Positions 33,612 to 44,418 of a DNA stretch of 64,000 nucleotides are shown here, in pieces (the first letter of the stretch is position 1; each line of letters starts with the position of its first letter). The stretch comes from Limnephilus marmoratus (taxonomy: Eukaryota; Arthropoda; Insecta; Trichoptera; Limnephilidae). Under the pieces are notes generated by a model that ran no database searches, was not told the origin of the DNA, and was given only the letters and a program-made list of their open reading frames with translations. The translations under genes and the position numbers were made by a program. Location of the stretch: contig OU862934.1 of NCBI GenBank assembly GCA_917880885.1, positions 34,580,734 to 34,644,733 on the forward strand, given 5' to 3'.

Positions 33612-33753
33612 AGGGAACGTACCCATACTGCGTGACCAATTTTTAACCCCCCCGGTGACCAAAATCCTGAGCAACCCGCCGCTCATTTGTACCAAGCGTG
33701 GTATTTCGAAGACCCCCCCCCCCGAACAGGTCACGTAGTATGGGTACGTTCCC
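33612..33753. mobile_element. 142-bp MITE with TTA duplication
   Basis: Termini GGGAACGTACCCATACTGCG and complement GTAGTATGGGTACGTTCCC; TTA on both sides (33609-33611, 33754-33756); internal C-runs. Confidence 0.75.
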
Positions 33754-33756
33754 TTA

Positions 33757-34039
33757 GCGACAATAGGAAATAATTGTATATACAAAATATAATGGTGACA
33801 TTAAGTACAGATATTGTACTTCTTAGTCCTCCTTGCTAGGGAATCGTATGCCGAGGCGGACTATGGTTATTTAATTATCGTTTATTTGTCTTATGTCAGG
33901 TGAAACTACCAAATGACATTCTATGGACTTACGTCATAGGTACATAACCATTTAAAAATTTAATACTTTATAACTTGATGTATAATGTACTATGTATGTC
34001 TTAATAAACAAATTAATAATGTCGTTTTTAGTGTCCTCA
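33757..34039. other. AT-rich spacer
   Basis: Nothing recognisable. Confidence 0.3.
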
Positions 34040-34042
34040 TTA

Positions 34043-34329
34043 GGGGTCGTCCATTAATCACGTGAAGCTCGAAAGGGGGGGGGGGGGTTTCGGTAAAAAT
34101 CACGAAATATCATGAAGAGGGGGGGGGGGGGGTTATAATAAGATATCACGTGTATTTATTTTTCGTAATAATATTCTGAAAATTTCAAAATACTTTTTAC
34201 TACAAAAAATACACGTGATTTTGTGGGGGGGGGGGGGGGGTTAGTCTAAAACCTCACCACATATCACCAGAGGGGGGGGGGGGGGATTAAAAAGTTGCTA
34301 AAAAACATCACGTGATTAATGGACGATTC
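34043..34329. mobile_element. 287-bp poly-G MITE with TTA duplication
   Basis: Ends GGGGTCGTCCATTAATCACG and complement CACGTGATTAATGGACG; TTA at 34040-34042 and 34330-34332. Four G-runs of about 13-16 lie on the plus strand, and internal ATCACG/CGTGAT motifs are paired. A sister copy lies at 56911-57204. Confidence 0.8.
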
Positions 34330-34364
34330 TTAGGGTTTTTCGTTGATCTCTTTCAGGCATATTT

Positions 34365-34545
34365 TTATTCTTGATTTGTAGTTATAAATTTTTTTTAGTT
34401 TTATGTCTTTGGGAAGGATGTTGTGGAGTTTTGTTGCAAAGTAAGTGTAGCTTCTTTGTTCGAATGTGGTTTTATAACTTGGAATTTTTTTTATGTCATT
34501 TTTATTCGATATAATGTGATGGATACACGGTCTAGTAGAGTAGAT
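34365..34545 (-). pseudogene. LINE ORF2 C-terminal fragment
   Basis: Minus-strand frame with SYKTTFEQRSYTYFATKLHN and ILPKDIKLKK, the end of a non-LTR reverse transcriptase. Short, no other domains. Confidence 0.6.
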
Positions 34546-34559
34546 GATTATAAGATGTA

Positions 34560-34935
34560 ACTTTTATTGGATCATCAACACCTCTGTTATAGGTCACCTC
34601 AAATATTTCGCTGCGTTTGGTGACTTAGTAGGGGTGCCCGGGTTCATGGGGCGAGTTCACCAACTGCCACCTGCGAGGCAGGCCGGATCGGGAGAGACTG
34701 ATTGAGGGAGACCTTTTGACCTAAAATAAATTGAATTGAATTGAATTGAATTGACCTCTCCAGCAAGATTCTTTCGGAACAACGTTTTGAGCCGTAGTAC
34801 GAGGGTTAGATTCATACGTATGTCACTCCTAGACACACTGATCCCCAGATACCTACCCATCCTTCAAGCCTTTTCCTTTCCAGAATTTCCCCTCCTTTCT
34901 TGTCTAAAAAGACTCTCCACATAGCATCCCTAAAG
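34560..34935 (+). mobile_element. SINE-B, with short AATTG expansion
   Basis: Most of the family is present. At 34723-34753 the consensus is interrupted by a five-fold AATTG tandem. Confidence 0.8.
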
Positions 34936-35460
34936 ATTAAATTACTTTCTAACAATATGACAAATGACAAAGAATATGACTTTTGGTTTTTAAGGACTTT
35001 TATTTCGAGGGCTTTCTTTATTTGATTATTCTAATTATATTTGTACTGTACTATATTTGTACTGTTTGTGTTAAGCGAAACCGGTCGGTCTCGATAAATT
35101 AATCAAATTTCATCATTATAAATAAAGTTATTGTCTTATTTAATTTATATTATTATTATACTATTAGATATTATTGGCGAGTAATGCCATAAGTTATTCT
35201 ATATTTTTACATTTGTTTTGTGGCAACCCTGCACGGTGGTTCGCCAACCTCGCTAAAGTGGCGTGATGGTATTATAATAAATCTGTGACGTCACTACTAG
35301 TCTAGCCAAAGCCAATTGCTGCTAGATTTTGGATCGACACCGCGATAAGCCCGATCTACACGAACCTTATGAAATATTCAATTTTGTCGGTGTGAGATAT
35401 TTTGTTGCACCGTGGATATTTGTTTTGATAAATTCTGTTATTTATGATTCTATATTAATA
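34936..35460. other. Spacer with a Penelope-like end
   Basis: AAGCGAAACCGGTCGGTCTC at 35074 is the GAAAC-CCGG part of Penelope-like 3' ends, but no CTGANGA core precedes it. Otherwise unassigned. Confidence 0.4.
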
Positions 35461-35700
35461 ACATACTGAATCAACGAAAAAATATGATGGGTCCTAACTC
35501 TGTACCTTGTGGTACGCCGCGGCTGCTTTTCTCAGGATGTGGTATTCCCGAGAAATGATAACGAAGGTCGTCCTGCTCCTATCACAAGTTTGTGTTTATT
35601 AACTTGCCGGCAGAACGGAGTTCCCGAATGCTAGCGATTAGATCACTTGTATTTGAATTTTGGTAAAAAATAAGTGACACAACCCTGTATAATGTTCTTA
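35461..35700 (-). pseudogene. Reverse transcriptase motif fragment
   Basis: Minus strand near 35525-35490 reads SRGVPQGTELGPI, the conserved PQG box of non-LTR reverse transcriptases. Flanking sequence is decayed and no further motif was found. Confidence 0.5.
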
Positions 35701-35794
35701 AGCCACTGCATTCCGAATTTATATCGATTTATAACAAATTTCCCTTGAACGCTTAAAACAATATATGTTATTTTTGAAGATAATATCTATACCT

Positions 35795-35985
35795 ATAAGG
35801 CAGACGCATCCACCGCCAAGACGACGAACTTCACCTCATAAACCCGGAAACCCCTTTTAAGTCAACAAACGTAGCGATGATGGGATGGTGGGATCTCTGG
35901 GACCCCAATCGGGGTGACCTATGTCAGAGATGTTATTTATCCAATAAATGGTTCTCGAGGCGGCAGTAACCATACCCGCCACGGT
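35795..35985 (-). mobile_element. SINE-B 5' part
   Basis: Contains the reverse complement of the family start (GCGGCAGTAACCATACCCGCC). It stands head-to-head with the next copy and carries a short internal duplication around 35880-35910. Confidence 0.75.
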
Positions 35986-35994
35986 TCTCTAAGT

Positions 35995-36296
35995 TTTATA
36001 ACTTACCAGGAGTGCCCGGTTCATGGGGTGAGGTTTGTCTAGGTCTTGACGGCTAATGCGTTTGCTCACCTACTGCTTGGCGGGTCAAATCGGGAGAAAC
36101 TGGTTGAAGGAGACCTAACCTAGACCTCTCCAGCCGGACTCTCTCGACCTACCGCAGCGGGAGGGATGGATTCATACGTCCGTCACTCCTGGACATAATT
36201 GAACACCAGAACTTCCCCTCCTTCCTTTCCTTAAAAATACCCTCCACACGTATTTTTCCCTCAGGATCTTCTGTGTGGAGTTAACGTAAAAAATAA
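35995..36296 (+). mobile_element. SINE-B
   Basis: From CCCGGTTCATGGGGTGAGG to CTGTGTGGAGTTAACGTAAA; part of the 3' hairpin is deleted. Confidence 0.8.
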
Positions 36297-37264
36297 ACTA
36301 TCATATCGAACCGAATCATAAAGACGACTATCAATAAATCTTACCTAATTTTAAGCCTTTTAAGTCTGTAAGTAAATTTCTATCCACCTGCAGATTAGAA
36401 ACGTCCGTATTTTAAGGCTATTAAATATTCATAAAAAACAAAGCTATGTATTTGATTTGTAACCGATACGGTTTAGGACGTGTTATTGTGATAACTGGAA
36501 TTACCTTTTCCCGCGGCGATTACCTCTTTAATTACCTTGTTTACGGCTAGAACTAGCTAATTAATCTCTGCTTGTTATTTTGTCTGAAGTAAGAGATGAA
36601 CTGCTTCAATTTTGATGTATTTTTTAACGGGTTAGTAGCCGAGTGGACAAAGCCCATCCGGAAGTTGGTGTTTTAGCATTCTTAAAATCATATGTCTAAG
36701 CCACCTAATTTGCGGTTTTTCGATGACGAGTATAATTCAGTTTTTTTTATTTTATTTTTTATGAAAACATTCAGTTACATTAAGTTACAATTTTACAACA
36801 ATATTTCAATCACTCTCCTAATAAAGCAGCTGCTCGTGTTTAGGAGAGGACAACTAAATAAAAATAATGAATCTATTATCAACAAACAAAAAATATTGTC
36901 ATATAGCCCAATCATGGATTTGTTCCCCTACCCACCCACTCTACACTAATACCTACCTACCCAATCTACATTATTATCTAGCAACAGCTCCACCCCTACC
37001 ATAATAAAACATTGTTCGAAACTGTCAAATTAGTATAAGCTTTCCCTGACGAAGGAACGTTTGTCCGAAACCGGTCGGATTTGCGCATCAAATAAGTGGT
37101 TTATACAAAGTTAAATTATTTCATTTTTCTACAACTAAATACGTTTACATCTTACGAGAAATACAAGATACGATACAAGTAATAAAATTGTAGGTTATTT
37201 AATAAATGAATCAAAGGATTGATAATGCAAAACATATTTCTAAACAAGTAAAGTAATGAGGTGG
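36297..37264. other. Unassigned, with Penelope-like ribozyme remnant
   Basis: At 37041-37080 on the plus strand: TCC, CTGACGA, A, GGA...TCC, GAAA, CCGG, TC, GGA, the same order of parts as at 18222-18280 with weaker stems. This suggests a Penelope-like 3' end. GTAGCCGAGTGGACAAAG at 36636 resembles a pol III A box. No protein-coding gene recognised. Confidence 0.4.
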
Positions 37265-37510
37265 TACTAGAGTATTTCAATTGTATATCTAGGGGTAATT
37301 TATTGAATAATTTTAAACCCTTGAATATATAGTGATGCTGTGCTGTTGTGGTTCGTACTTGAGGTACGGTTAGTCCTCCAACAGATATGATTCTTTTGCT
37401 AATATTTAATTGAGGTATAGTATTGTTATTAAAGAAATCTTTATGTAATTGTAGTAGTGCAATTTTGTCGTAATTTTTTTTAAGGGGGGAACCGGGAAAT
37501 CTTTGAAAAC
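37265..37510 (-). pseudogene. LINE ORF2 C-terminal fragment
   Basis: Open minus-strand frame with LKKNYDKIALLQLHKDFFNN, then TTTAQHHYIFKGLKLFNKLP, which is the tail of a non-LTR reverse transcriptase. Confidence 0.6.
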
Positions 37511-37904
37511 ATTTATTGTTGAGTAGATACGGCTTTTTAAGATGATTTTTATTAATATTTTTTAATTGTTTCTTAATTCTTGGTTCCTCTTTAGTAGTAG
37601 GTATTTATTTCCCTGGTGGAAGAGGCTTCTCTGCTGTTCGCGGTGCTGCGCTGCACGGAGAGCCAAGGACACCCTAGTACAGGACATGGGTGTTATTTAA
37701 TCAGTTCAAGGCTTCTGTGATCTTCTCTGTTTCTCCTGCCAAACACATCTTGCAGTTGGCGAGCAATGTGTCTAAAATATCTTAGGATACGCCGTATGTA
37801 ATTAGCAATCTTCCGAACAGGCCTTCCATTGATATGTTTGGTGTAAATCTAACTAAGTGACCAGTTCAGGTACGGGGGCTTCATCGAAGCCAGATTAAAG
37901 TTTT

Positions 37905-38059
37905 TTGTTTAAATTTTTAGGGTATTATGCCGTGTTGCGCTACCTCCTTCTTTAGCAAACGTTTCGGACAGCGTTACAGTAATATTATCATAATATCCCA
38001 AAAACTAATAACAAAAATACTTTTGTTATTAGTTTTTGGTAGTCTCTCAGAATCTGTGT
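37905..38059. mobile_element. Penelope-like fragment with perfect 19-bp hairpin
   Basis: Contains the CCGTGTTGCGCTACCTCC and GTTTCGGACAGCG segments of the hammerhead-like family (minus strand). It also has a perfect hairpin at 37998-38039, CCAAAAACTAATAACAAAA with a 4-nt loop. Confidence 0.5.
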
Positions 38060-38254
38060 GTACTGTACAGGGCCCGCAGATACTGCCGATAGAACACTAC
38101 TGCTGATTCTGTACAAATAACAAGTGCGCCTCACTGTTAGTTTTAGTCGCCACCTCTGGTCTGGAGTCCCAAAATACCTGACAAACCCTTAACTCTGTAC
38201 AGAAACAGACGTTCCTTTTTATAGATTCTCCTAACTTAGCAAGTTAATTGCTAT

Positions 38255-38590
38255 TGTAGTGGATCCTTTGCTCGTGGTCGCCAGGATACTTACGTGGTCT
38301 CCAAGGAACAGGATTGCGTGTATTTTGTATGAGTGAAAGAGTCCGCTACGTTTAATAATTTATTCTGTCTTGTTAAAAGTATTTACAAATTTTTGTACAT
38401 CGCGGGAAAGATTGGAAGTGAAATCAATGCGGTGTACGACCGTGTTCTCAGACCGAGGTCAGTAGCTGGAATGGCGGCGCTCTCCGACGGCCGTTGGGAG
38501 AACTACATTGGTCACGTGACCAATGTGGCCATAACTAGGTTTAACCATAAACTAAATAAAAGATAACCGGTACTTGATTGCACTTCCATA
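38255..38590 (-). repeat. 3' LTR
   Basis: 336 bp, from TATGGAAGTG to CCACTACA on the minus strand; I see no difference from 44083-44418. The start TA instead of TG is unusual for an LTR but is fixed by the target duplication. Confidence 0.93.
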
Positions 38591-38602
38591 GCCTCCCCTC
38601 CA
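38591..38602 (-). promoter_or_regulatory. Polypurine tract
   Basis: Minus-strand TGGAGGGGAGGC directly abuts the 3' LTR, the expected plus-strand primer of reverse transcription. Confidence 0.85.
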
Positions 38603-40682
38603 GTGTTAACGATAATATGGATAATAATGGAAAATCGTTAAAGGAGACTAACTTGCTGGTACTAATCCTATCTTGACTGAGGCACCATCAGTCAAAACAA
38701 GAATAGCCTCCAATGTGTTCGAAAAATTATAAGGGTTACGTTACTCGAGCAGAGTAGAATGATCAGTTAATGACGTAGACTGTTGTTATACTTTCAAGAA
38801 CACATTGGAAGGTATTAAAGGTTTAACCAAAAAGAAATTTTTGCTGAGAATCCTAATTCTAGTACATGAAATCATAAGATTAATGTGTAACTATGACACG
38901 TAATGTTGAAAATTACTACACTATTGTATACTATAACCAATTTATTTGGTGTTGAAATCAGTTAATTCTGATGTGAGTATTTACAAGTTAGTTTTAAATA
39001 ATGTTTTTTAAAACTAGTCAAGCTCTATGAGCTCTTTACTTTGTTTACAGTGGTAAACGCATCGACGAACTGGGTGTTCGGAGCGTTGATGTATATAATA
39101 TAGCGTGGTACATGGAATTTGATATATGATTCCAGCTAATTATAGTGATACCTGGAATTATACATATGATTCCAGCTGATTGTAGTGGTACATGGAATTT
39201 GAGAAATGGTTCCAGTTGATTGTTTTTCAATTAATGCATGAACATTGTATGTTGTTGTCTCAATGAACTATGTTCAGAGCTAGTAGAATTGTTTTACCAA
39301 TCGTGCGCAATTAAAAGCGCTGGTTGTAAAATCATTGTACATTGATTGTATACAAGATAATATTTAAGACTATGACTTAAAGTAACCTTAAAATAACATT
39401 ATACATGTTTAAAAATATATTCGCAAATGTATGGTCAAAAGTTGTAATTTACTTGAGAAACATTTCGCAGGTAGGTTGTAAATAGCAGAATGCTGTATTT
39501 TTCATAAGTTATATTGAAAAAGAAAACTATAGTAGCAGGTATGTTTAACTATAAGCTAAATCTAGTGTAAGACATATTTAAATTGAAACATAAGTAGATA
39601 TGGTAGAGTTTTCTTCCTAACAGTATTATATCTTTGGAGCCCTAGTTAGGCGTTCATCATAAAATTATAAATAATAGGGGTTTATGCTATTCTGTAGCAA
39701 AAAATGATGATTTTTAAGTCAAAGAAGCTGCACATTGTCTTCAGTACGTAAAAGTGTGTTTTTTGTTGATGTAAGTCGAATAACCATGTTCCTTTACGTA
39801 CGTAAGACAAAGTGGCTTTAACTTGTTAGTGTATAAACATGAAAGGGAAAAGTATATTTAAAAACACATAATTTCAACCACATGATTCACTGAATGTATT
39901 AAAGTGCCATGTACATCCAGTGAAGCGTGGTTAAAAAACAAAAATGCATAAATAACAGTGTTTATCATGTGGTAAGAAGTTACCTACTATGTACATAGTT
40001 TGTAGAGTAGATAATGTGTACCTTGGTACATAATATTATATAATATGATGATTTTAATTGACTGTTTGGAAAGTTGATTACAATAGTGCTGTAATGCTTG
40101 TAGTAACACATGAATGCGGTTGTGTGATGTGAATTTTACATTTTTTATTATAAATTTTAATTATAACGTTTTTAAGAATTGTAAAAACACAGTAGTGTTT
40201 GTAGTACCTTTGAAGTACACAAAGTATGCAGTTAAATGATGAAGAGCTTTCATCTAATTAGGAGTAATTTAAAATTGTAATAACATGCTTAATATGTAAA
40301 ATTTTTTTAAAATGCATGAGTTATGCAGTTAAATGATGAATTGTTTCATCGTATTGAAGGTGTTTCACACTTGTGAATACACTGTAATGATCTAAGTTTT
40401 AGATTATGTTAATTGACAATTTACAATATTATAGGTAAGATTTCCGTAAAAAAAATCTGTGCATTTAGATATTGTGTTATTCGCAGTAAACTTTATGAAA
40501 ATGGTTTGCAATTCAAAGCTAGGCGAAATTTATAAATTAATTTCTATCATGAGTTATGAATGAGAAAAATGTCAAATAAAAATATCTTTTTGTGCTTTAT
40601 TCCGTCCCAAGTCTCTTTGGGGAATGTACATGCCGACCTGAACGAGTTGTGTTCTTGTGACCAGTTGTGGATGTGGTCTTGG
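38603..40682 (-). other. Long 3' untranslated region of the LTR element
   Basis: About 2.1 kb of AT-rich sequence without a credible ORF. Around 39100-39225 a ~35-bp motif with GATTCCAGCTGATTGTAGTG repeats three times. No envelope-like gene was found. Confidence 0.6.
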
Positions 40683-40781
40683 TTATCGGTGTACGGGAAC
40701 TGATGGGTGTGTAGTGACATTTTCTTCAACCGGAACGAAAGCGGGCTTGAGTCGGTCTATGTAGACGCGTTGAGGTTTTGG
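40683..40781 (-). pseudogene. Integrase C-terminal remnant
   Basis: Minus-strand codons read PKPQRVYIDRLKPAF and end at a TAA (40683). RV.IDRLKPA is the recognisable end of many Gypsy integrases. A stop stands immediately upstream in this frame, so this is the downstream border of the pol deletion. Confidence 0.75.
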
Positions 40782-40929
40782 TTATCGGTGTTACAGGCAA
40801 TGGTTTTGGACATGTTTGCAGGAGTTGTGTGATGTTGATTGCTCAGGAAGTAGTCAAGCCGTTGATGCAGGGTTTGTTTTTTTCTGGTGTCTCCAAATGA
40901 CAATACGTTGTTACGTGCAGAACCAAAAA

Positions 40930-41310
40930 ATTATGCTGTATCCAGCATTGCCGCTTGGTGCGGTTAGCAATGGTGGGATTAGTTTGCGGGGCTAGTTGCT
41001 GCCGCGGAACTGGTTTGGTTGCCTGTTCTGGTTGAACGGAGGCAAGGCTCTCTGTCTGTTCTGGTTGAACAGAAGCAGAGAGTTATGATGTATTCAGCAT
41101 TGCCGCGTGGTGCGGTTAGCAATGGTGAAGTTTGTGTGCGGGGCTAGTTGCTGCCGCGGAACCAGTTTGGCTGCTTGTTCTAGTTGAACAGAGGCAGAGT
41201 TCAGCATTGCCGCGAGTTGCGGTTAGCAATGGTGAAGTTTGTGTGCGGGGCTAGTTGCTGCCGCGAAACCAGTTTGGCTGCTTGTTCTAGTTGAACAGAG
41301 GCAGGGTTAG
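40930..41310 (-). repeat. Three tandem ~110-150-bp units at the pol deletion
   Basis: CAGCATTGCCGC...GTGCGGTTAGCAATGG and GGGGCTAGTTGCTGCCGCG each recur three times (CAGCATTGCCGC starts near 40944, 41094, 41202), filling the space between protease and the integrase remnant. Confidence 0.85.
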
Positions 41311-41382
41311 CTAGACTAGTTGTCGTAGCATGATGTTCCTGTGGGTGAAAACGGCGACATGATTCATACTGCTTGTCGTGGA

Positions 41383-41985
41383 TTATGTTTGTTGTGCCTG
41401 TTCAGATACTGGGGGTCCTTTGGTTTTGATGCGAAGAGTCACAAAATGTTTGAATGCATTCGGTGTCTGCATGGTAGGCCTTCTCAACGAGGGGTACTTT
41501 TGAGAAGAGGAAATTGTGGCGATGCCTGATGCTGGTCCTTTGTAGGTAGATCCTCTAATTTTCAATCCAGTAGACTGGTCTTCAAGTTTGGCTCGCCTCA
41601 AGTTGACTGTCAAGTTGTAGTGGTGAAGAAAGTCTGCGCCAATGATGGGTTTGGACACATCGGCTATGATAAAGCGCCACTTCATTGTGCGGCGTAGGCC
41701 GAAGTAGAGTTCGACTGTTCTCGTGCCGTACGTTCTTATTGGCTTCCCATTCGCTCCATATAATGTGGAAGGGCAGTTGTCGGAGGTCAAGTTGCCTTTC
41801 TCAAAGGTCATGTTCCTAGGGATGACTGAGATGTCCGCGCCGGTGTCTACTAGGTATTTATGTCTTGTTCGCAGGTCATAGATGAAGAGACGACAAGAGG
41901 TATTAGGGATCTCACATGTCTCTACTGGGAGTTCCCGCTGTCGTTTCCCGACTTCTTCTTTACATAAGAACATGGTTTGGAGCAT
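41383..41985 (-). CDS. Retroviral-type aspartic protease (-1 frame)
   Basis: A 200-codon frame with the aspartic protease active site LVDTGADISVIP (catalytic Asp about residue 47). A second conserved IIGADFL segment precedes the C-terminus. It overlaps the end of gag by 64 nt in the -1 frame. The GGGAAAC slippery site at 41943-41949 lies inside the overlap, so it would be made as a Gag-protease fusion and would cleave Gag. It ends soon after the protease domain; in intact Gypsy elements RT would follow. Confidence 0.85.
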   Translation of the reverse strand: MLQTMFLCKEEVGKRQRELPVETCEIPNTSCRLFIYDLRTRHKYLVDTGADISVIPRNMTFEKGNLTSDNCPSTLYGANGKPIRTYGTRTVELYFGLRRTMKWRFIIADVSKPIIGADFLHHYNLTVNLRRAKLEDQSTGLKIRGSTYKGPASGIATISSSQKYPSLRRPTMQTPNAFKHFVTLRIKTKGPPVSEQAQQT

Positions 41986-42896
41986 TTATGAGCATTTTCT
42001 CCAAATCTTGCATGGTAGAAACATTTTCCATCTTGATTCCTATTGGGAGATGAATTGCGTGACCCGGAACTTGAGCGGCCAGGTTTTCGGCGGGGGCTCT
42101 GGTTTCTCCGTCCTTTATAGGTTGATGTGGGCTCAGTTTTGGCTATGCGTAGCTGGGCTACTTCACGCGAAAGTGCTGCTATTTGTTTCTGCAGTTGTAG
42201 TAATAAGGAATGTTCAGCTGGTTCCTGACGAGATGAACTGGGTTTGTTGCGATCCTCCATGGCACTGCAATCGGTTGATTGATAGACATCTAGTATTTTG
42301 TCTGCAGCTGTGGCAAGTTGGTTAATGTCGTTATCGGGTAGTGCTGACAGTATTGCTTGCACATGTTGGGGTAGGCGTTGTAACCACAATGTGCGCACAA
42401 TTGCGTTATCCGCTAAGGTAGGTCCTGCTAGTTCCAGCATATGTCTCAATAGACCGGTTGGCTTCCTATCCTCTAGTTGGATTCCTGTTAGTAGGCGTGT
42501 GAGGCGTTTTTCAGCGGAGTCTTGGAGTCGGTCAATAAGGGCTGCTTTCAAATTGGCGTATTTGTCATTGATCGGTGGAAGTGTCACGATGTCGCTCACA
42601 CATTGTAAGGTTTGTGAATCCAAAGCTGCTATAATTATATTGTACTTCGTGAAATCCTCTTTAATGCGCGAATTCGCGAATTGAGCTTCAGCCTGTATAA
42701 ACCAAAGCGAAATCTGATCCCTCCACAGATTTGGTAATCTCACGGAGACGTGATTTACTGCTGCCGCAGAGCTTGGTTCGCCAGTTGATTCCATGTTGAT
42801 TGGGGTTGGGCTTGGTTCCGGACTTATTGTTTTTTGAAACAAAATCTTGATTTGATGAGTCGGTGTGGTCGCTGGGGATTCTTCATCCGAGGTCAT
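41922..42896 (-). CDS. gag: Gag of the Gypsy-type LTR element
   Basis: Start chosen at the first in-frame ATG (42896); the open frame begins 10 codons upstream at a TTG. 324 residues. The first half has the capsid-like pattern LPNLWRDQISLWFIQAEAQF and RLLTGIQLEDRKPTGLLRHM seen in Gypsy-type Gag of arthropods. A glutamine-rich coiled stretch (LLLQLQKQIAALSREVAQL) comes next, then a basic Ser/Arg-rich segment. Last is a zinc knuckle of form C-x2-H-x7-H-x-C-x3-C. The frame is uninterrupted, in agreement with the identical LTRs. The product should assemble particles if expressed. Confidence 0.88.
   Translation of the reverse strand: MTSDEESPATTPTHQIKILFQKTISPEPSPTPINMESTGEPSSAAAVNHVSVRLPNLWRDQISLWFIQAEAQFANSRIKEDFTKYNIIIAALDSQTLQCVSDIVTLPPINDKYANLKAALIDRLQDSAEKRLTRLLTGIQLEDRKPTGLLRHMLELAGPTLADNAIVRTLWLQRLPQHVQAILSALPDNDINQLATAADKILDVYQSTDCSAMEDRNKPSSSRQEPAEHSLLLQLQKQIAALSREVAQLRIAKTEPTSTYKGRRNQSPRRKPGRSSSGSRNSSPNRNQDGKCFYHARFGENAHKCSKPCSYVKKKSGNDSGNSQ
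41943..41949 (-). promoter_or_regulatory. -1 frameshift slippery site GGGAAAC
   Basis: On the minus strand the gag codons read G GGA AAC and the protease frame GGG AAA, which is the canonical X XXY YYZ arrangement within the gag-protease overlap. Confidence 0.8.
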
Positions 42897-42926
42897 TTCA
42901 ACATTTGTACGGAGATAGGCACGCAA

Positions 42927-44062
42927 AGATATTGATTTTTGAAATATTTCAAATTATGTATTAAAAATCCGTAATGATTTAAAGAAAAATTAGTGCTGTT
43001 GACATCTATGTGAAATGTACGGAAGTTACTCGAAAATTATTCAAGACGCAAACCTTTACGAAAATCAATTGTTACCATTTAAGTAGAAATCTTTAATCAT
43101 GCGTGAATAATTCAGGTTAATTAATAATTGATATGTAGAAATATTATTATCAGACATGTGTTAAAAATTGTAACATGTTATTTTGCTAAATTTTGTGGTG
43201 GTTATGCAAAAATTATTTCCAGAAATATCGTATAAACTGTGTTAAAAATTTACGTGGTTGAACGTTGTTGAGATGATGCAGATGTGTGTTTTCCGAGAGG
43301 GTCCGCAGCTGATGCTCGTGGTGGAGGCTGCGTCGATCAGTCGACCGGGCTGCAGGAACAGGGGCTCGGAGGTGTGATGTTCCTTTAGCGTTCCGAGGGT
43401 GTCCGCCGCTGATGCTGGCGATGGAGGCTGCGTCCAGCTGTTGACGGGGCTGCAGGAAGTGTGACTCGGCTGTAGAAGCTCCCTTGGTAGCATCACGCGT
43501 TGCTGAAGATGTTCGATGCCTAGAATAGAGGGTAACACGCACTTAATCCGAGATACGAATAATACATAGGCAAATAGTCACAAATAGGGTCACTTTGCAT
43601 TGCAGATTTATACGTGTGATTGTAAAGAACATCACCTGTGATCAATCCGAACGTTCAACTGAACATGTTCGTAAATCAAATTCACAAAAGTTGTGAGTGC
43701 TACAACATAAGATTGGAGAATATTCAAGCTTTTTCACAGAGAGTTGCGTCAGATTGTAACTCAAATTGAATGTTGAGCAAACAAAATGGCTATTTGACAC
43801 GTGTGGATCGGTACACGAAAGCCACACGAGATTCATTTGTTACGTATTTGTATAAATTTTTTGATATTATTCGTAATGCTTTGAGGGCCAAAAACATGAG
43901 TTATAAATTTTTTAAAATACTGGGATGTAAAATAGCTGTAAATAAGGCAATGATTATTTGAATTTGAAATGATGATTTTAAAATACCAAAATTAAAACGG
44001 TACTCACCAGATAGATCCCAGGAATCCAGCCACTGACTACGGTCCGAGAACACGTGTAAAAG
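42927..44062 (-). other. Leader of the LTR element
   Basis: Untranslated leader between primer site and gag. About 43280-43490 contains a ~115-bp imperfect tandem pair (CCGCTGATGCTGGCGATGG / CAGCTGATGCTCGTGGTGG). Overlapping ORFs of about 100 codons there lack recognisable domains and may be fortuitous. Confidence 0.55.
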
Positions 44063-44080
44063 AATTGTCGTGGGTCACCA
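44063..44080 (-). promoter_or_regulatory. Primer-binding site
   Basis: Minus-strand TGGTGACCCACGACAATT starts two bases inside the 5' LTR. The TGG start pairs with a tRNA CCA end. The tRNA species was not determined. Confidence 0.7.
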
Positions 44081-44082
44081 GC

Positions 44083-44418
44083 TGTAGTGGATCCTTTGCT
44101 CGTGGTCGCCAGGATACTTACGTGGTCTCCAAGGAACAGGATTGCGTGTATTTTGTATGAGTGAAAGAGTCCGCTACGTTTAATAATTTATTCTGTCTTG
44201 TTAAAAGTATTTACAAATTTTTGTACATCGCGGGAAAGATTGGAAGTGAAATCAATGCGGTGTACGACCGTGTTCTCAGACCGAGGTCAGTAGCTGGAAT
44301 GGCGGCGCTCTCCGACGGCCGTTGGGAGAACTACATTGGTCACGTGACCAATGTGGCCATAACTAGGTTTAACCATAAACTAAATAAAAGATAACCGGTA
44401 CTTGATTGCACTTCCATA
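44083..44418 (-). repeat. 5' LTR
   Basis: Copy of 38255-38590 with no visible differences; flanked outside by the CTAT duplication. Confidence 0.93.

Larger units (their letters stand above)
38255..44418 (-). mobile_element. Young Gypsy-type LTR retrotransposon, pol deleted
   Basis: Two apparently identical 336-bp LTRs are flanked by a CTAT target duplication (38251-38254 and 44419-44422). Removing the element restores LINE-J. On the minus strand the order is LTR, primer-binding site, ~1.1-kb leader, gag, protease, tandem repeats, a ~33-codon integrase end, ~2.1-kb 3' untranslated region, polypurine tract, LTR. RT, RNase H and the integrase core are absent, so movement depended on a helper element. 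Confidence 0.93.

Noticed and set aside
35074..35110. Further hammerhead ribozyme
   Set aside because: GAAACCGGTC is present but no CTGANGA core or stem II precedes it; at most a decayed Penelope-like end.
38333..38566. 77-codon ORF found twice (also 44161-44394)
   Set aside because: It lies inside the identical LTRs, on the strand opposite to the element; duplication is due to the LTR structure.
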